Assembly: GCA_910584965.1 (NCBI GenBank)
Contig: CAJUDZ010000015.1
Coordinates: forward strand, 17,393 to 81,392
Length of the DNA: 64,000 nucleotides
Direction of reading: 5' to 3'
Source: an uncultured Lachnospiraceae bacterium
GTDB taxonomy: Bacteria; Bacillota; Clostridia; Lachnospirales; Lachnospiraceae
In this document: piece after piece, positions 54,443 to 63,258 of the stretch
How positions within the stretch are numbered: position 1 is the first letter of the stretch
Layout of the letters: every line of letters begins with the position of its first letter
Made by a program: the position numbers and the translations under genes
The notes under the pieces: model-generated
Told to the model about the DNA's origin: nothing
Seen by the model: only the letters and a program-made list of their open reading frames with translations
Databases searched by the model: none

Positions 54443-55540
54443 TCAGCGCTGTACTCTCGCGCCCGCGCCGCCCATGATCGCTTCCACTTCTTTCTTGCTC
54501 GCCATCGTGGTATCGCCCGGCGTTGTCATCGCCAGCGCGCCGTGTGCCGCACCGTAATTGACTGCCAGCTCCGCATCTTCCGTCGTCATCAGACCATAGA
54601 TAAGGCCCGATGCAAAGGAATCACCGCCGCCTACGCGATCCATGATTTCCAGTCCGTTATAATCTTTTGCCTTATAAATTTCTCCGTCTGCCCAGCAAAT
54701 TGCGCTCCAGTCGTTTACCGTAGCGGTCTTTACCTGGCGAAGCGTCGTTGCAACCGCCTTGAAGTTCGGATAAGTCTTGGCCGCTTCGTTAATCATCTTC
54801 TTGTATCCGTCAAGATTCAGTGTTTTCAGATTTTCGTCGTTTCCTTCGATCTCAAATCCGAGACATGCCGTAAAGTCTTCTTCGTTCCCGATCATAACAT
54901 CCACATATTTTGCGATTTCCTTATTGACTTCCTGCGCCTTAGCCTGTCCGCCGATTGCGCTCCACATGGAGGGTCGATAGTTTAAGTCATAGGATACGAT
55001 CGTGCCGTATTTCTTTGCCGCCTTGATTGCCGCAAGAACGGTCTCACATGACTGCTCCGATAAAGCCGCGTAGATTCCGCCGGTATGTAACCAGCGCACG
55101 CCCAGTTCGCCAAAGATATGCTCAAAATCAAAATCTTCAGGAGACGCTTTGGAAATCGCCGTATTGGCACGGTCAGAACATCCTACCGCACCGCGGATTC
55201 CGAATCCACGTTCTGTAAAGTTAATACCGTTACGGCATACACGGCCGATACCATCCGTCTTCATCCATTTAATCAGAGAAGTGTCCACGCCGCCCTGATT
55301 GATAAAGTCTTCCATCAGCATACCTACTTCGTTGTCCGCAAATGCAGTAATAACCGCCGTATTCATTTTAAAACATTTTTTCAGGCCGCGGATAACATTA
55401 TATTCGCCTCCGCCTTCCCATGCCCTGAAAGATCTCGCGGTACGGATTCTGCCCTCGCCCGGATCCAGTCTGAGCATTACTTCCCCCAGAGATACTGCAT
55501 CAAATTTACATTCATCTGCCTGTTTCAAACCCAAATTCAT
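54443..55540 (-). CDS. kdgK: 2-keto-3-deoxygluconate kinase, PfkB family
   Basis: This 365-residue PfkB-family kinase phosphorylates KDG to KDPG. It has the N-terminal substrate region LGEVMLRLDPGEGRI with GGGEYNV, and the C-terminal ATP/catalytic motif DRVGGGDSFASGL with the base Asp. It forms an operon with eda. The promoter lies about 200 bases upstream, giving a long leader with an 11-bp inverted repeat. A second, divergent KDG-kinase-like gene starts 416 bases away. Confidence 0.92.
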   Translation of the reverse strand: MNLGLKQADECKFDAVSLGEVMLRLDPGEGRIRTARSFRAWEGGGEYNVIRGLKKCFKMNTAVITAFADNEVGMLMEDFINQGGVDTSLIKWMKTDGIGRVCRNGINFTERGFGIRGAVGCSDRANTAISKASPEDFDFEHIFGELGVRWLHTGGIYAALSEQSCETVLAAIKAAKKYGTIVSYDLNYRPSMWSAIGGQAKAQEVNKEIAKYVDVMIGNEEDFTACLGFEIEGNDENLKTLNLDGYKKMINEAAKTYPNFKAVATTLRQVKTATVNDWSAICWADGEIYKAKDYNGLEIMDRVGGGDSFASGLIYGLMTTEDAELAVNYGAAHGALAMTTPGDTTMASKKEVEAIMGGAGARVQR

Positions 55541-55692
55541 GAAAAAAATCCTCCTGTTCCATCTGAATATTTTCAGACTAATTTGTCAGAGCAGTTACTG
55601 CAGTGACACGCATCGGAAATCTCAAAGTTTTCTGAGAAAATACTTTTTTCCGGCGGCGGTCAAGTCATATCCCGGCTCTGACTCAAATTGCC

Positions 55693-55729
55693 GATTGAAA
55701 AATGAGTGCATCAGTATTATTTTTCAATC
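55693..55729. promoter_or_regulatory. 11-bp inverted repeat in the kdgK leader
   Basis: GATTGAAAAAT (55693-55703) and ATTTTTCAATC (55719-55729) are perfect complements 15 bases apart, at about +5 to +41 of the predicted kdgK transcript. Each arm contains GATTGAAA, also present at 55868-55875. It could be an operator pair or a leader hairpin. Confidence 0.5.
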
Positions 55730-55740
55730 CATTCCTTTAT

Positions 55741-55769
55741 ATTATAAGTTGAATTGAATATATTCTCAA
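55741..55769 (-). promoter_or_regulatory. Predicted kdgK-eda promoter
   Basis: On the minus strand TTGAGA (55764-55769) and TATAAT (55741-55746) are 17 bases apart; predicted start 55734. The spacer contains the palindrome GAATATATTC. The 416-base region 55541-55956 carries this and the divergent promoter but no gene. Confidence 0.7.
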
Positions 55770-55865
55770 TCTTTTTTTGCAGTTTATTCTTTTCTTCTTC
55801 TTTTCTTTTATCCTCTTCAATCCCTTTTGATCAATATGTAATTTTTTATATTTTCCACACAGATT

Positions 55866-55897
55866 TGATTGAAATCACCCTTCAGGTACTTTAGAAT
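55866..55897 (+). promoter_or_regulatory. Promoter of the second KDG-kinase-like gene with overlapping palindrome
   Basis: TTGAAA (55869-55874) and TAGAAT (55892-55897) are 17 bases apart. The -35 lies inside TGATTGAAATCA (55866-55877), a near-perfect palindrome of the same type as that at 38268-38281, so a bound repressor would block RNA polymerase. Confidence 0.65.
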
Positions 55898-55956
55898 GAA
55901 GATAAAGCAAAAATCAGAATAAGCAATAACAGCGAATCATCAAAGGAGGTTCCGCC

Positions 55957-57045
55957 ATGAAGCACGCCAACCCATTACTATCCAATGACAGCAGTCCGGA
56001 CAGGTTTATCACCATCGGAGAAATCATGCTCCGCTTAACGCCTCCCAATTATGAAAAAATTCGAATGGCATCGACATTTGAGGCAAGTTACGGCGGCAGC
56101 GAGGCAAACATTGCCTTAGCTTTGGCAAATCTCGGTGTTGACAGCACATTTTTCACTGTCGTTCCGAATAACAGCCTCGGCAAAAGCGCTGTCCGGATGC
56201 TGCGAAGCAACGATGTCCACTGTACACCCGTGATTCTGAGTACGCCGGAACAGACCCCGACACACCGGCTTGGAAGTTACTATCTGGAAACGGGTTACGG
56301 CATCCGGGCCAGCAAAGTGACCTACGACAGAAAGCACAGCGCTATTACGGAATTTGATTTCGATACCGTCGATTTGAACCGGCTTCTTGACGGCTTTACC
56401 TGGCTTCATTTAAGCGGCATTACCCCGGCCCTTGCACCGAACTGCCGCAAGCTGATTATGGACTGTCTGAAAACCGCCAAAGAAAAAGGAATCACCGTCA
56501 GCTTCGACGGCAATTTCCGAAGCCGCTTATGGACATGGGAAGAAGCAAGAGACTTCTGTACCGAGTGTCTGCCTTATGTGGATGTCCTGCTCGGTATCGA
56601 ACCGTATCATCTCTGGAAGGATGAAAATGACCACAGTAAAGGCGACGTCAAGGACGGCGTGCCGTTACAGCCAAGCTACGAACAGGAAGACGAAATTTTC
56701 CAGGCGTTTGTTGCGAGATATCCGAACCTGAAATGTATCGCCCGTCATGTACGCTACGCGCACAGCGGAAGCGAAAACAGCCTGAAGGCCTTTTTATGGT
56801 ACGAAAACCATACATTTGAAAGCAAACTGTTTACCTTCAATATTTTAGACCGCGTCGGCGGCGGAGACGCTTTTGCGAGCGGACTGATTTATGCGATCAT
56901 GCACCGCTACAAACCGATGGATATCGTTAATTTCGCAGTTGCGAGCAGCGCTATCAAACACACCATCCGCGGCGACGCCAATATTACGGACGATGTGGAA
57001 AGCATCCGCAATCTGATGAATATGAACTATGACATCAAACGATAA
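55957..57045 (+). CDS. PfkB-family sugar kinase, KDG kinase paralogue
   Basis: This 362-residue PfkB kinase shares the KdgK pattern: GEIMLRLTPPNYEKIRMA, the glycine-rich GGSEANIALALANLG and the C-terminal DRVGGGDAFASGLIYAI. It is divergent from kdgK and distinctly different in sequence (GGSEANIA against GGGEYNVI). It probably also phosphorylates KDG or a related keto-deoxy sugar acid; which of the two is the main KDG kinase cannot be read from sequence. AAAGGAGG precedes the ATG; a strong terminator follows. Confidence 0.85.
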   Translation: MKHANPLLSNDSSPDRFITIGEIMLRLTPPNYEKIRMASTFEASYGGSEANIALALANLGVDSTFFTVVPNNSLGKSAVRMLRSNDVHCTPVILSTPEQTPTHRLGSYYLETGYGIRASKVTYDRKHSAITEFDFDTVDLNRLLDGFTWLHLSGITPALAPNCRKLIMDCLKTAKEKGITVSFDGNFRSRLWTWEEARDFCTECLPYVDVLLGIEPYHLWKDENDHSKGDVKDGVPLQPSYEQEDEIFQAFVARYPNLKCIARHVRYAHSGSENSLKAFLWYENHTFESKLFTFNILDRVGGGDAFASGLIYAIMHRYKPMDIVNFAVASSAIKHTIRGDANITDDVESIRNLMNMNYDIKR

Positions 57046-57067
57046 CGAATCGTTTATGAAAAACTAT

Positions 57068-57108
57068 AAGAGGGCTGCGCACATTCCGTGCAACAGCCCT
57101 CTTCTTTG
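57068..57108 (+). terminator. Rho-independent terminator after the KDG kinase paralogue
   Basis: AAGAGGGCTG (57068-57077) pairs with CAGCCCTCTT (57094-57103), with an inner GCGCAC/GTGC pairing, followed by a T-rich run. Confidence 0.8.
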
Positions 57109-57236
57109 TCCGCCAAGCGCCTTTGCGGCCCCGCGCAGACACAGGCCGTCATATTTCTCCTGAATCTGCTCTGACAGAGAATTTCCTGTAACCGCTTTCA
57201 CATTTTCCGGCCGGTCAAAAGTGCTTAAAGGTTCTT

Positions 57237-60035
57237 TTATGAACGTACCGACACCGTATTGCCGTTCAGCGGTTCCGTCGTCTCATATACCACTTCATAG
57301 CTGCCTGCTGCCAGTATGCACATTCCGTCCCGCACATCGGCAAACATCGGATTTTTCCCATCCTGATAAGTTTCCGGCTTTGCCAGAGGCAGCATAAGCG
57401 CCGCCTGACACCCGAAAGGAATCTGCACGCAAATCCTGACGCTTTCCGGGCCGGTAATCTGCCAATGTACCCGATAAAGGCCCGCCGGACTGTCATAAAC
57501 CGCTTCCAGTTCCTGCAGCTTTAAGTTTATTTCCGGCACGATCCGCATCTTTTTTCCACCCCTGCTTTCCTGTGTAAAACGAAGCCCGGCCCCGTGTGCG
57601 AATATCCATTCCAACACCGAACCGTAGGCGTAGTGATTCAGACTGTTCATGCCCGTTCCCGAAATGCTGCCGTCATCCAGCACTGAATTCCACCGCTCCC
57701 AGACCGTGGTCGCTCCCAGTTTTACTTCATGGAGCCAACCCGGATATTCCTCATTGAGAAGCAGTTGATAGGCCAGTCCGCTCATGCCGTGGTCGGAAAG
57801 CACATGACATAATATCGGTGTTCCGATGAATCCCGTCCGAAACTTGCCGTCACAATCTTCAAATAACTTTTTCAGCTGGTTCCTGACCAGCTCTTCATTC
57901 TCCGAAAGATGATATTTTAACGTCAGAAGCAGCGCCGTCTGTGTTTTGATACAGCAGCGTCCGGAGACGGAATAGTATTCCCTCTTGATTTCGGCAATCT
58001 GCGCATCATAAAGCGCCTGATATGCTGCCCGGTCCTCTTCATATCCGAGTACGGCGGCCGCTTTTGCCGTCAATTCTGCACTGACCGCGAAATAAACACA
58101 CGCGAGGAAGTCTTCATCCGTGCCGCCAAACACCTGTTCCACATCCTGTCTCGGGTGGTCTAACGCCAGCCAGTCTCCGAAATGGAACTGCTTCCGCCAG
58201 GCATGATCGTTTTCTTCCAGACCATGTACATAGTCAACCCATGCCTTCATCGAAGCATACTGTCTGCGCAGAATAGATTGATCCCCATAAAACAGATACA
58301 TATTCCAGGGAATGATGCAGGCGGCATCCCCCCATGCACAGGCAGCTTCCGTAATACCCGCAGAAGGCACCACATTGGGAACCTTCCCGCCAAGCTGCTG
58401 CTGTTCGGAATAAATGTCATATAAATATTTTTCATAAAAAGCATAGCTGTCCGTCAGATACATGGCCGTCGGAGAAAAGACCTGCGCATCCCCTGTCCAG
58501 CCCATGCGCTCATCCCGTTGCGGACAGTCCGTAGGCACATCCAGAAAATTGCTGCGAAGCCCCCACCGCACATTGCTGATAAACCGGTTCACAAGCTCGT
58601 TTCCGGTCGTCACCGCCCCCACGTCTTCAATATCGCTGTAAAGGACCAGCCCCGTAAAGTCTTCCGTTTTCAAATCCTCAATTCCCTGAATCTTCACATA
58701 ACGATATCCGTAATAAGTAAATTTCGGCCGGATTGTAGCCGGTTTTCCGTCGCTGATATAGCGATACTCCGATTTTGCGCTGCGCAGATTATCATTATAA
58801 AAATTTCCCTGCTGTAAAATCTCCCCGGTCTGGATAATGACTTCCGTACCCGCGGGAACATTCACACGTAATGTAAAAATGCCGGCAGATTCCTGCCCCA
58901 TATCCAGCACTGTTTCACCCGCCGGCGTATGAAGCAGCGCCACAGGACTTATCGTCTCTTTCACGCACACCGGAAGACTTTTTCTCGCCATCAGGCGGCC
59001 GCCCGGAGCCTCGCAGACCAAAGCCCGTTCCTCCGGCAGCTCCGCCAGCGTGCAGTCCACCCGCTCCCCATCGTACAGGCTGGAAAAAGTAATGCTGCTC
59101 CGACGGATTCGCCAGCTTTCATCCGTTCCGATCACATCCGTCGTTCCGTCTTCGTAAGTCAGCCTGAGTTCCGCAATCAGTTTCCACTCGTTCCCGTAAA
59201 ACCCTTTTTCTTCTTTGGCCGTAAATCCAAACCGTCCCTTATACCAGCCGTTTCCGAGCAGAATCGACAAAGTACCTTTCCGACGCACTGCATCCGTCAC
59301 ATCATAAGTCTGGTATTGCACCCATCCGTTATAGTTATTGGAATAGGGCGTCAGGTATTCTTCTCCGATTTTTTTACCGTTATAGTAAGCCTCATATAAT
59401 CCAAGACCGCACACATAAAGCCTTGCCCGGCGCACTTCTTTTGCCGGCGCAATTTCTTTTTCAAAATAAGGATGCCGCATTTCAACGCTGTCGCAGGTTA
59501 TCCACTGGCCTTCCCAGCGCTCATCCATCCGTCCGGTCTCAAACCACTGTACTGCGGACCCGGCTTCTTCACATGCAGTCTGAACGTTCCCGTCTCCTGT
59601 TCCGGTGTTTCCGCATGCTGTCTCAGCACTCCCGTCTCCTGTTCCGGTGTTTCCGCATGCTGTCTCAGCACTCCCGTCTCCTGTTCCGGCGCATCCGCAT
59701 GCTGTTCCGGCACTCCTATCACCTTCCCCGGCGCTTTCTCCCGCGGTTTCTGCATTTCCTCCTGCCTCTGCATCCGTGCGCACCGTCACTTTCCAGTAAT
59801 ATCGGGTAAAAGGACGAAGCTTCACTTCCACCGGGCAGGCAAGCGAATTGAGCTCCGGGCAAAATCCGGTATCCGCCTCCAATTGGGTAAACGCCTCGTC
59901 TAATGCCACCTGGATTCTGACGGCGGTCTGTTTCTTTCCTCTGGCTTCTCTTACCTTCCATGAGAAAACCGTTTCTTCCATCTCGAAGCCGAGCGGATTT
60001 TGTAAATGATTTACCTTACAAGCATAAATTTCCAT
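57237..60035 (-). CDS. GH78 alpha-L-rhamnosidase with a repetitive insert
   Basis: This protein of about 932 residues has the multi-domain GH78 layout: N-terminal beta-sandwich parts (WKVREARG, RYYWKVTVRTD, WITCD), an alpha/alpha-barrel with the acidic segment DVPTDCPQRDERMGWTGDAQVF, and a C-terminal beta domain. It removes L-rhamnose from rhamnogalacturonan or glycosides. No signal peptide. A Gly/Thr/Ala/Asp-rich stretch of about 70 residues, made partly of exact 14-residue repeats, interrupts the first beta-sandwich domain. I start at ATG 60035 because the GTG at 60047 is too close to AAAGGG. Confidence 0.92.
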   Translation of the reverse strand: MEIYACKVNHLQNPLGFEMEETVFSWKVREARGKKQTAVRIQVALDEAFTQLEADTGFCPELNSLACPVEVKLRPFTRYYWKVTVRTDAEAGGNAETAGESAGEGDRSAGTACGCAGTGDGSAETACGNTGTGDGSAETACGNTGTGDGNVQTACEEAGSAVQWFETGRMDERWEGQWITCDSVEMRHPYFEKEIAPAKEVRRARLYVCGLGLYEAYYNGKKIGEEYLTPYSNNYNGWVQYQTYDVTDAVRRKGTLSILLGNGWYKGRFGFTAKEEKGFYGNEWKLIAELRLTYEDGTTDVIGTDESWRIRRSSITFSSLYDGERVDCTLAELPEERALVCEAPGGRLMARKSLPVCVKETISPVALLHTPAGETVLDMGQESAGIFTLRVNVPAGTEVIIQTGEILQQGNFYNDNLRSAKSEYRYISDGKPATIRPKFTYYGYRYVKIQGIEDLKTEDFTGLVLYSDIEDVGAVTTGNELVNRFISNVRWGLRSNFLDVPTDCPQRDERMGWTGDAQVFSPTAMYLTDSYAFYEKYLYDIYSEQQQLGGKVPNVVPSAGITEAACAWGDAACIIPWNMYLFYGDQSILRRQYASMKAWVDYVHGLEENDHAWRKQFHFGDWLALDHPRQDVEQVFGGTDEDFLACVYFAVSAELTAKAAAVLGYEEDRAAYQALYDAQIAEIKREYYSVSGRCCIKTQTALLLTLKYHLSENEELVRNQLKKLFEDCDGKFRTGFIGTPILCHVLSDHGMSGLAYQLLLNEEYPGWLHEVKLGATTVWERWNSVLDDGSISGTGMNSLNHYAYGSVLEWIFAHGAGLRFTQESRGGKKMRIVPEINLKLQELEAVYDSPAGLYRVHWQITGPESVRICVQIPFGCQAALMLPLAKPETYQDGKNPMFADVRDGMCILAAGSYEVVYETTEPLNGNTVSVRS
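59590..59710 (-). repeat. 42-base minisatellite inside the GH78 gene
   Basis: Two identical 42-base units (59605-59646 and 59647-59688) encode 14 residues each (ending ...GDGSAETAC on the protein), with degenerate partial units on both sides. Forty-two bases keep the reading frame, so copy number can vary without disrupting the enzyme. Confidence 0.85.
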
Positions 60036-60238
60036 TGATCTGTCCACGCCCTTTCTTCCGTTAATTCGGCCGCGTACCGCTTATCTTATTTTCCACGGCG
60101 CAGCAACCCGTTCTGTACCGGACTTTTGCTGCTTTGTTTTCCCTTTTCCGGCCATACCTACATACTCTCACAAATTGATCGTATTGTCCATGTCCGTATT
60201 TTTATAGAACAGGCACTATCGACGTATTGTTTCTTTCG

Positions 60239-61606
60239 TCATAAACCATCGCGAATTTGTGCCTGCGGCCTTGCGTTCTCTGATTTCATATCCTTGATAT
60301 ACATCAGTATGCAGATTACCGTCAAAACGGCTTCAACAGCAGGCTGCGCCGCAATCACACCATTGAGTTTCCAAAAATAATTCAAAACGATCACGCCCGG
60401 AATAAACAGCACCGCATTTCTCAGGACAGTAATGATCAGGGATTTTACCGCTTTTCCCAACGCCTGAAAATAGCTCGTCATCATATTGATAATGCCAAGC
60501 AGAGGCGCCGACAGGCAGAGGATTCTCAGAAAATATCCTGTTTGTGCGATCAAATCGTCATCTTTCAGAAAGATCACGGCCAGCTGCTCTCCGAAAAGCA
60601 TAAAGACGGCAGTAAATATCCCTCCCATGAGAATTCCATACAGCGTCGTAAGTTTTACGATATCATACATTCTCTTCTTCTCATTTCCTCCGTAACAATA
60701 GCCTGCAAGGGGAGCAACACCCTGGGCTAATCCTACTGATAATAAAATTGGAATCATATTAAGTTTATATGCAATACCATAAGAAGCAACCGAATCAGAC
60801 CCGTACATGCCGATATAATTGTTCAGCACGATATTGGAAACACTCATCAGCACTGTGATAAGAGCTCCCGGAACACCTATGCTTACGACATTACGAACCA
60901 TTGCGGCATTGAGCGAAAAACGCTTCGGCGTCAGCGGCACCACCGGATTCCCCTTCCGTTCTTCACGAATCATACAGACAATATAGTAGATCGACGCACA
61001 TACAAATCCCAAAGATGTCGCAAGCGCGGCTCCCGCCGTTCCCCAGCCCAGGACAGCGATAAAAACATAATCAAACGCCATATTGATCACATTGCCGAGT
61101 ACCAGGCCAATCGTTCCTTCTTTGATCAGACCTGCCGAACGGAACAAATGCACAAAGCCATTGGCAAGCATAATAAAAGGCGCACCCGCAAAAATCCATT
61201 TCAGATAATCGCAGGTATAAACAATATTATCCGCATCGGCGCCGGACAAGCCGGCCAGCGGCCGTAAAAATATCAGCCCGAGAACAAGCGTAATAATACC
61301 CGCAAAGGCCATCGCATATACACAGAAATTCATTGTCGTTCCGGATTCTATTTTCTTCTCTTCCCCAAGCAGTCTTGCGATTACGCTGCTTCCTCCCATT
61401 CCAAAAATACAGGCAATCGACATGATAATAAGCAGGATTGGCGCGCACAACGTTACCGCGGCAATCATCGCGGGTTCTTTTGTCAAAGAAACAAAAAAAG
61501 TATCGGCAATATTATAAATAAGCGTTGTGAGCTGTCCCAGCATCGCCAGCAGCCCAACTCTTACAATTGCTTTGGAAATATTCTTTTCATCAAAAACAGA
61601 CGGCAT
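60239..61606 (-). CDS. MATE-family transporter (second copy)
   Basis: This 455-residue protein has about twelve membrane helices and MATE segments (LLAMLGQLTTLIYNIADTFFV; GMGGSSVIARLLGEEK; SVGLAQGVAPLAGYCYGGNEKKRM). It is not closely similar to the MATE protein at 28882. I start at ATG 61606 behind AGGGAGG; a longer frame to 61669 lacks support. Its promoter carries a palindrome centred at -41.5, and a Crp/YeiL-type regulator is divergently encoded, suggesting activation in response to a signal related to the exported compound. Bases 60036-60238 hold no recognisable feature. Confidence 0.9.
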   Translation of the reverse strand: MPSVFDEKNISKAIVRVGLLAMLGQLTTLIYNIADTFFVSLTKEPAMIAAVTLCAPILLIIMSIACIFGMGGSSVIARLLGEEKKIESGTTMNFCVYAMAFAGIITLVLGLIFLRPLAGLSGADADNIVYTCDYLKWIFAGAPFIMLANGFVHLFRSAGLIKEGTIGLVLGNVINMAFDYVFIAVLGWGTAGAALATSLGFVCASIYYIVCMIREERKGNPVVPLTPKRFSLNAAMVRNVVSIGVPGALITVLMSVSNIVLNNYIGMYGSDSVASYGIAYKLNMIPILLSVGLAQGVAPLAGYCYGGNEKKRMYDIVKLTTLYGILMGGIFTAVFMLFGEQLAVIFLKDDDLIAQTGYFLRILCLSAPLLGIINMMTSYFQALGKAVKSLIITVLRNAVLFIPGVIVLNYFWKLNGVIAAQPAVEAVLTVICILMYIKDMKSENARPQAQIRDGL

Positions 61607-61634
61607 GGTTTTTTCCTCCCTTGCATTTTTGTTC

Positions 61635-61679
61635 ATTATAATGTAGAATACATCCCATAAACAGGACATTTGTCCTGTT
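61635..61679 (-). promoter_or_regulatory. MATE promoter with a Crp-type palindrome at -41.5
   Basis: On the minus strand TATAAT occupies 61635-61640, so the start is about 61628. The perfect palindrome AACAGGACATTTGTCCTGTT (61660-61679) is centred at 61669.5, which is -41.5, the class II activator position of Crp/Fnr proteins. No good -35 is present (TGTTTA at best), as expected for an activated promoter. Confidence 0.65.
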
Positions 61680-61850
61680 GAGAGGAAATAAATTAAAAAT
61701 TATGCTGATGCGCTGATTTTTTAATCGGCAGTTTGATTTGGAACCGAAGATATGCCCTGACCGCAGTCGGAAACAAAAATATTTCTTTGAAAAACTTTAG
61801 GACTTCCGGCGCGTGTCATCGCAGTAAATGCCCCGACACGGATGATGATT

Positions 61851-62471
61851 ATGGAAAAAATTTTTGACAGAGAAAAGATTGCATCCTGCATTGCGAAAAG
61901 CAGATACCATGCTGTACTCGACTCACTGGCTCTGGATTTTTATCTGATAAAATATGAAAAAGGAGAATTGGTCATTTCCCCTTTTCAGAACGAACTTTTA
62001 TTCCAGATCGTGGAACACGGCTCCATAAACATCTACTTCATCCGGGACGATGGCACGCGCTATTCCCTGTCAAACGGAACGACAGATTACTTTCTCGGAG
62101 ACATGGAGATCTTTTATCCCAAAAGCAACAACATTTATGCCGAAGCCGCCGAAAACCTGACCTGCATTTCATTTTCCATTGAAAAAAACAGGGAAATTCT
62201 GCTGTCCAATAACAAGTTTCTGGAGCTGATCTGCAACAGCCTTTCAGCCAAAATCGGAACAATGACCGCTATCGATGCCGCCCCCGCTTCCCTTACGGAA
62301 CGGGTCATATCTTATATGAGGTATAAATGTGAGCATGAAACATTAAAAGGAATTGAACAGGCTGCTTTTCATCTCCACTGCAGCGCAAGACAGCTTCAAA
62401 GGATTTTAAATCAGAGCGAAGCCGCCGGCTTAGTCAGGAAACTGGGCAAGGGAACTTACCGGTTACTGTAA
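61851..62471 (+). CDS. Crp/Fnr-family transcriptional regulator, YeiL-like
   Basis: This protein of 206 residues has an N-terminal cyclic-nucleotide-binding-type beta-roll (ISPFQNELLFQIVEHGSINIYFIRDDG...YFLGDMEIF) and a C-terminal helix-turn-helix (AFHLHCSARQLQRILNQSEAAGLVRKLGKG). The layout fits YeiL-type Crp relatives. It is divergent from the MATE gene, whose promoter holds a 20-bp palindrome in the class II position, so this protein is the obvious candidate activator. An ATG at 61842 is an alternative start. The signal is unknown. Confidence 0.85.
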   Translation: MEKIFDREKIASCIAKSRYHAVLDSLALDFYLIKYEKGELVISPFQNELLFQIVEHGSINIYFIRDDGTRYSLSNGTTDYFLGDMEIFYPKSNNIYAEAAENLTCISFSIEKNREILLSNNKFLELICNSLSAKIGTMTAIDAAPASLTERVISYMRYKCEHETLKGIEQAAFHLHCSARQLQRILNQSEAAGLVRKLGKGTYRLL

Positions 62472-62512
62472 AGCAGAATCCGGGTTTGAAAGCGGCACTT
62501 TTCTATAAAAAA

Positions 62513-62544
62513 TGAGCCGGATTTTACTATCCGGCTCAATCTTT
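62513..62544. terminator. Bidirectional terminator between the Crp-type regulator and the lipoprotein gene
   Basis: TGAGCCGGAT (62513-62522) pairs perfectly with ATCCGGCTCA (62529-62538), with T-rich tails on both strands, between convergent genes. Confidence 0.85.
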
Positions 62545-62549
62545 TTCCA

Positions 62550-63062
62550 TTAATTAATACCCGTTATCCCAAGATTTCCGTCCACGGATTTGAAAATGAT
62601 ATTAGGCGCCGCGTCTCCCATGATCACACCGGCCATTGTTTCTTCCAGCGCCGAAATATCCACAGACGCGATCACCGCACATCTCTCTTCCGTGAAAATA
62701 ACATCTTCTCCCAGGCTCATAAAGGCTTCTCTGTTTTCAATCACTTCGCCGTTTACCGCAAGCGGATAACTGCACAGATCTGCGAGCGCTTCCATATCCT
62801 TATCGGCCGCCGCGGACTGAATCTTTTCCGCAAATGCCGCTATCTCGCCCAGATCGCCTTTCTCTTCCAGATCTTGATAATTATCGTTCTTTTCTTCGGT
62901 TTCCTCCTCTGTTGGTGCATTTTCCGCTGGCTCATTTTCTGTCTGTATATCCTCCGCAGCGGCATTTTCTGTCGGCGTAACTATTTCCACTTCCTGTCCG
63001 CCGCAGCCCATACATCCGAATACCAACATTCCCGTCAATAATAAAACAATACATTTTTTCAT
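62550..63062 (-). CDS. Putative lipoprotein of unknown function
   Basis: This 170-residue protein has a lipoprotein signal (basic KK, hydrophobic stretch, lipobox LVFGC, followed by a second Cys in MGCGG). A Glu/Asn/Thr-rich linker (about 25-60) leads to a small globular region. I do not recognise the domain; the pattern EKIQSAAADKDMEALADLCSYPLAVNGEVI resembles small NTF2-like or DUF4878-like folds, which is a guess. AGGAGG precedes the ATG. It is a single gene ending at a shared terminator. Confidence 0.75.
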   Translation of the reverse strand: MKKCIVLLLTGMLVFGCMGCGGQEVEIVTPTENAAAEDIQTENEPAENAPTEEETEEKNDNYQDLEEKGDLGEIAAFAEKIQSAAADKDMEALADLCSYPLAVNGEVIENREAFMSLGEDVIFTEERCAVIASVDISALEETMAGVIMGDAAPNIIFKSVDGNLGITGIN

Positions 63063-63258
63063 AAACTTTCCTCCTGTTTACCGCATGATTTGTTATGTTT
63101 TTTTATGCACAAATCATTATACGTTACCAGTATACAAGAATCAATTTACTTTTCTTCGCATTTTGGCACCGATTATTCGCAAGGCCGATTGTCCGGTTTA
63201 CGATCATCTTATTTGAAAAGTAACAGCAGTTTTGAAGCCGAATTTAATCTGTCAATTA

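Noticed and set aside
59590..59710. Repeats as CRISPR or intergenic element
   Set aside because: The units are directly adjacent without spacers and lie in frame inside GH78.
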